A DNA stretch of 33,476 nt, from NCBI GenBank assembly GCA_964387365.1, contig CAYLWP010000008.1:1-33476 (forward strand). The letters run 5' to 3'. The translations under genes were made by a program, and so were the position numbers. Shown here in pieces: positions 32,786 to 33,476 of this stretch. The notes below the pieces were generated by a model. It was not told the origin of the DNA. It did no database searches and saw only the letters and a list, made by a program, of their open reading frames with translations. Origin of the DNA: COE1 sp964387365 (lineage in GTDB: Bacteria; Bacillota; Clostridia; Lachnospirales; Lachnospiraceae). Within the stretch, counting starts at the first letter, position 1. Each line of letters begins with the position of its first letter.

Positions 32786-33476
32786 CCGAAACTGCAGTTA
32801 ATTGTTCTCCGTTCACCTCGATGCGAATGGTATCTCCACCCTTTACCTTGTCGGCAAGAATCAGCTTAGCCGCCAGTGTTTCCACATATTTCTGGATATA
32901 ACGCTTCAACGGTCTTGCTCCATAGATTGGATCATAGCCGTTTTCCACAATAAAATGCTCTGCTTCCTTTGTAAGCTCAATGCGCAGCTCCTTATCGGCA
33001 AGACGCCTATTCAGGTCATCAATAATAAGTCTGATTATGCCACCGATGTTATCCTTGGTTAACGGCTTAAACATAATCGTTTCATCCAGACGATTTAAAA
33101 ATTCCGGTCTGAAGTGACCACGCAGCTCATTCATAACCATATCCTGCGCTTCCTTTTTAATCTCTCCGTTTTCCTCGATTCCCTCTAACAGATATTGTGC
33201 ACCGATATTTGAGGTCATAATCAGAATTGTATTCTTAAAGTCTACTGTACGTCCCTGTGAATCCGTGATTCTTCCGTCGTCAAGTACCTGCAGTAATACA
33301 TTAAACACATCCGGGTGCGCCTTCTCCACCTCATCAAAAAGGACAACGCTGTAAGGCTTTCTGCGCACTGCCTCGGTAAGCTGACCACCCTCGTCATAGC
33401 CTACATATCCGGGAGGTGCTCCGATTAATCTGGACACGGAGTATTTCTCCATATATTCACTCATATCGATACGGAC
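32778..33476 (-). CDS. clpB: ClpB disaggregase, C-terminal part (cut by window edge)
   Basis: The last 232 codons of a Clp/Hsp100 AAA+ ATPase; the frame is open through the window end, so the 5' part lies outside. It covers the second ATPase domain: the substrate-pore loop region G-A-P-P-G-Y-V-G-Y, Walker B V-V-L-F-D-E-V-E-K-A-H, sensor 1 M-T-S-N-I-G, the arginine finger region F-R-P-E-F-L-N-R-L-D-E and sensor 2 G-A-R-P-L-K-R. The short C-terminus without a ClpP-binding loop visible in this part fits ClpB better than ClpC, but the diagnostic N-terminal and middle domains are not in view. It is the upstream gene of the quality-control group. Confidence 0.9.
   Translation of the reverse strand, partial: VRIDMSEYMEKYSVSRLIGAPPGYVGYDEGGQLTEAVRRKPYSVVLFDEVEKAHPDVFNVLLQVLDDGRITDSQGRTVDFKNTILIMTSNIGAQYLLEGIEENGEIKKEAQDMVMNELRGHFRPEFLNRLDETIMFKPLTKDNIGGIIRLIIDDLNRRLADKELRIELTKEAEHFIVENGYDPIYGARPLKRYIQKYVETLAAKLILADKVKGGDTIRIEVNGEQLTAVSVA

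Noticed and set aside
1..33476. CRISPR array, prophage, restriction or toxin-antitoxin system
   Set aside because: No regularly spaced repeats, integrase, phage structural genes, methyltransferase or small paired toxin genes were found on either strand.

Overview
The window looks like chromosome of a Gram-positive Clostridia member, most likely Lachnospiraceae. The evidence is moderate to low G+C, strong AGGAGG-type ribosome binding sites, TTGACA/TATAAT promoters with 17-base spacers, a perfect HrcA operator (CIRCE), lipobox lipoproteins, choline/glucan-binding-type wall repeats and many acidic proteins. Only three protein genes lie on the + strand (222-4697, 17287-18666, 28714-29271). Everything else is on the - strand, in short transcription units whose hairpin terminators and promoters can mostly be read directly.

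Layout. (1) 222-4697: a very large secreted beta-1,3-glucanase carrying two unrelated catalytic modules (GH16 and GH64) and several carbohydrate-binding modules. (2) 7615-4787 (-): an operon of a beta-CASP metallo-hydrolase, a divergent ThyX and a DHFR. (3) 9752-7719 (-): a HelD-type helicase. (4) 16896-9950 (-): a cell-envelope block. It holds a wall-repeat/transglutaminase-like protein plus lipoprotein operon, a VanX-type dipeptidase, an MBOAT / AlgX-like / small acidic protein operon, and a second lipoprotein paralogous to the first. The two lipoprotein transcription units share an unusually similar promoter-upstream architecture, which suggests co-regulation. (5) 17287-18666: a MATE transporter, followed by an internally deleted group II intron wedged against the terminator of a chemoreceptor gene (21166-19136). 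(6) tRNA-Gly(GCC), a degenerate GH3 protein and glyA. (7) 27165-24389 (-): a DUF1653-like protein, mutY and a family 2 glycosyltransferase, then a lone pilT and an unrecognised divergent + strand gene. (8) 33476-29404 (-): a protein-quality-control group of clpB (cut by the window edge), a parvulin-type foldase lipoprotein and htpG. CIRCE lies in front of htpG.

No prophage, CRISPR array, toxin-antitoxin pair or defence island was seen. The points most worth a second look are the matched lipoprotein promoters, a terminator inside the leader of the transglutaminase-like gene, the ThyX with a broken signature motif, a CIRCE that can also fold as a terminator, the GH3 protein lacking its catalytic dyad, and the mini group II intron. 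Domain names were assigned by eye from family motifs; no database search was possible.
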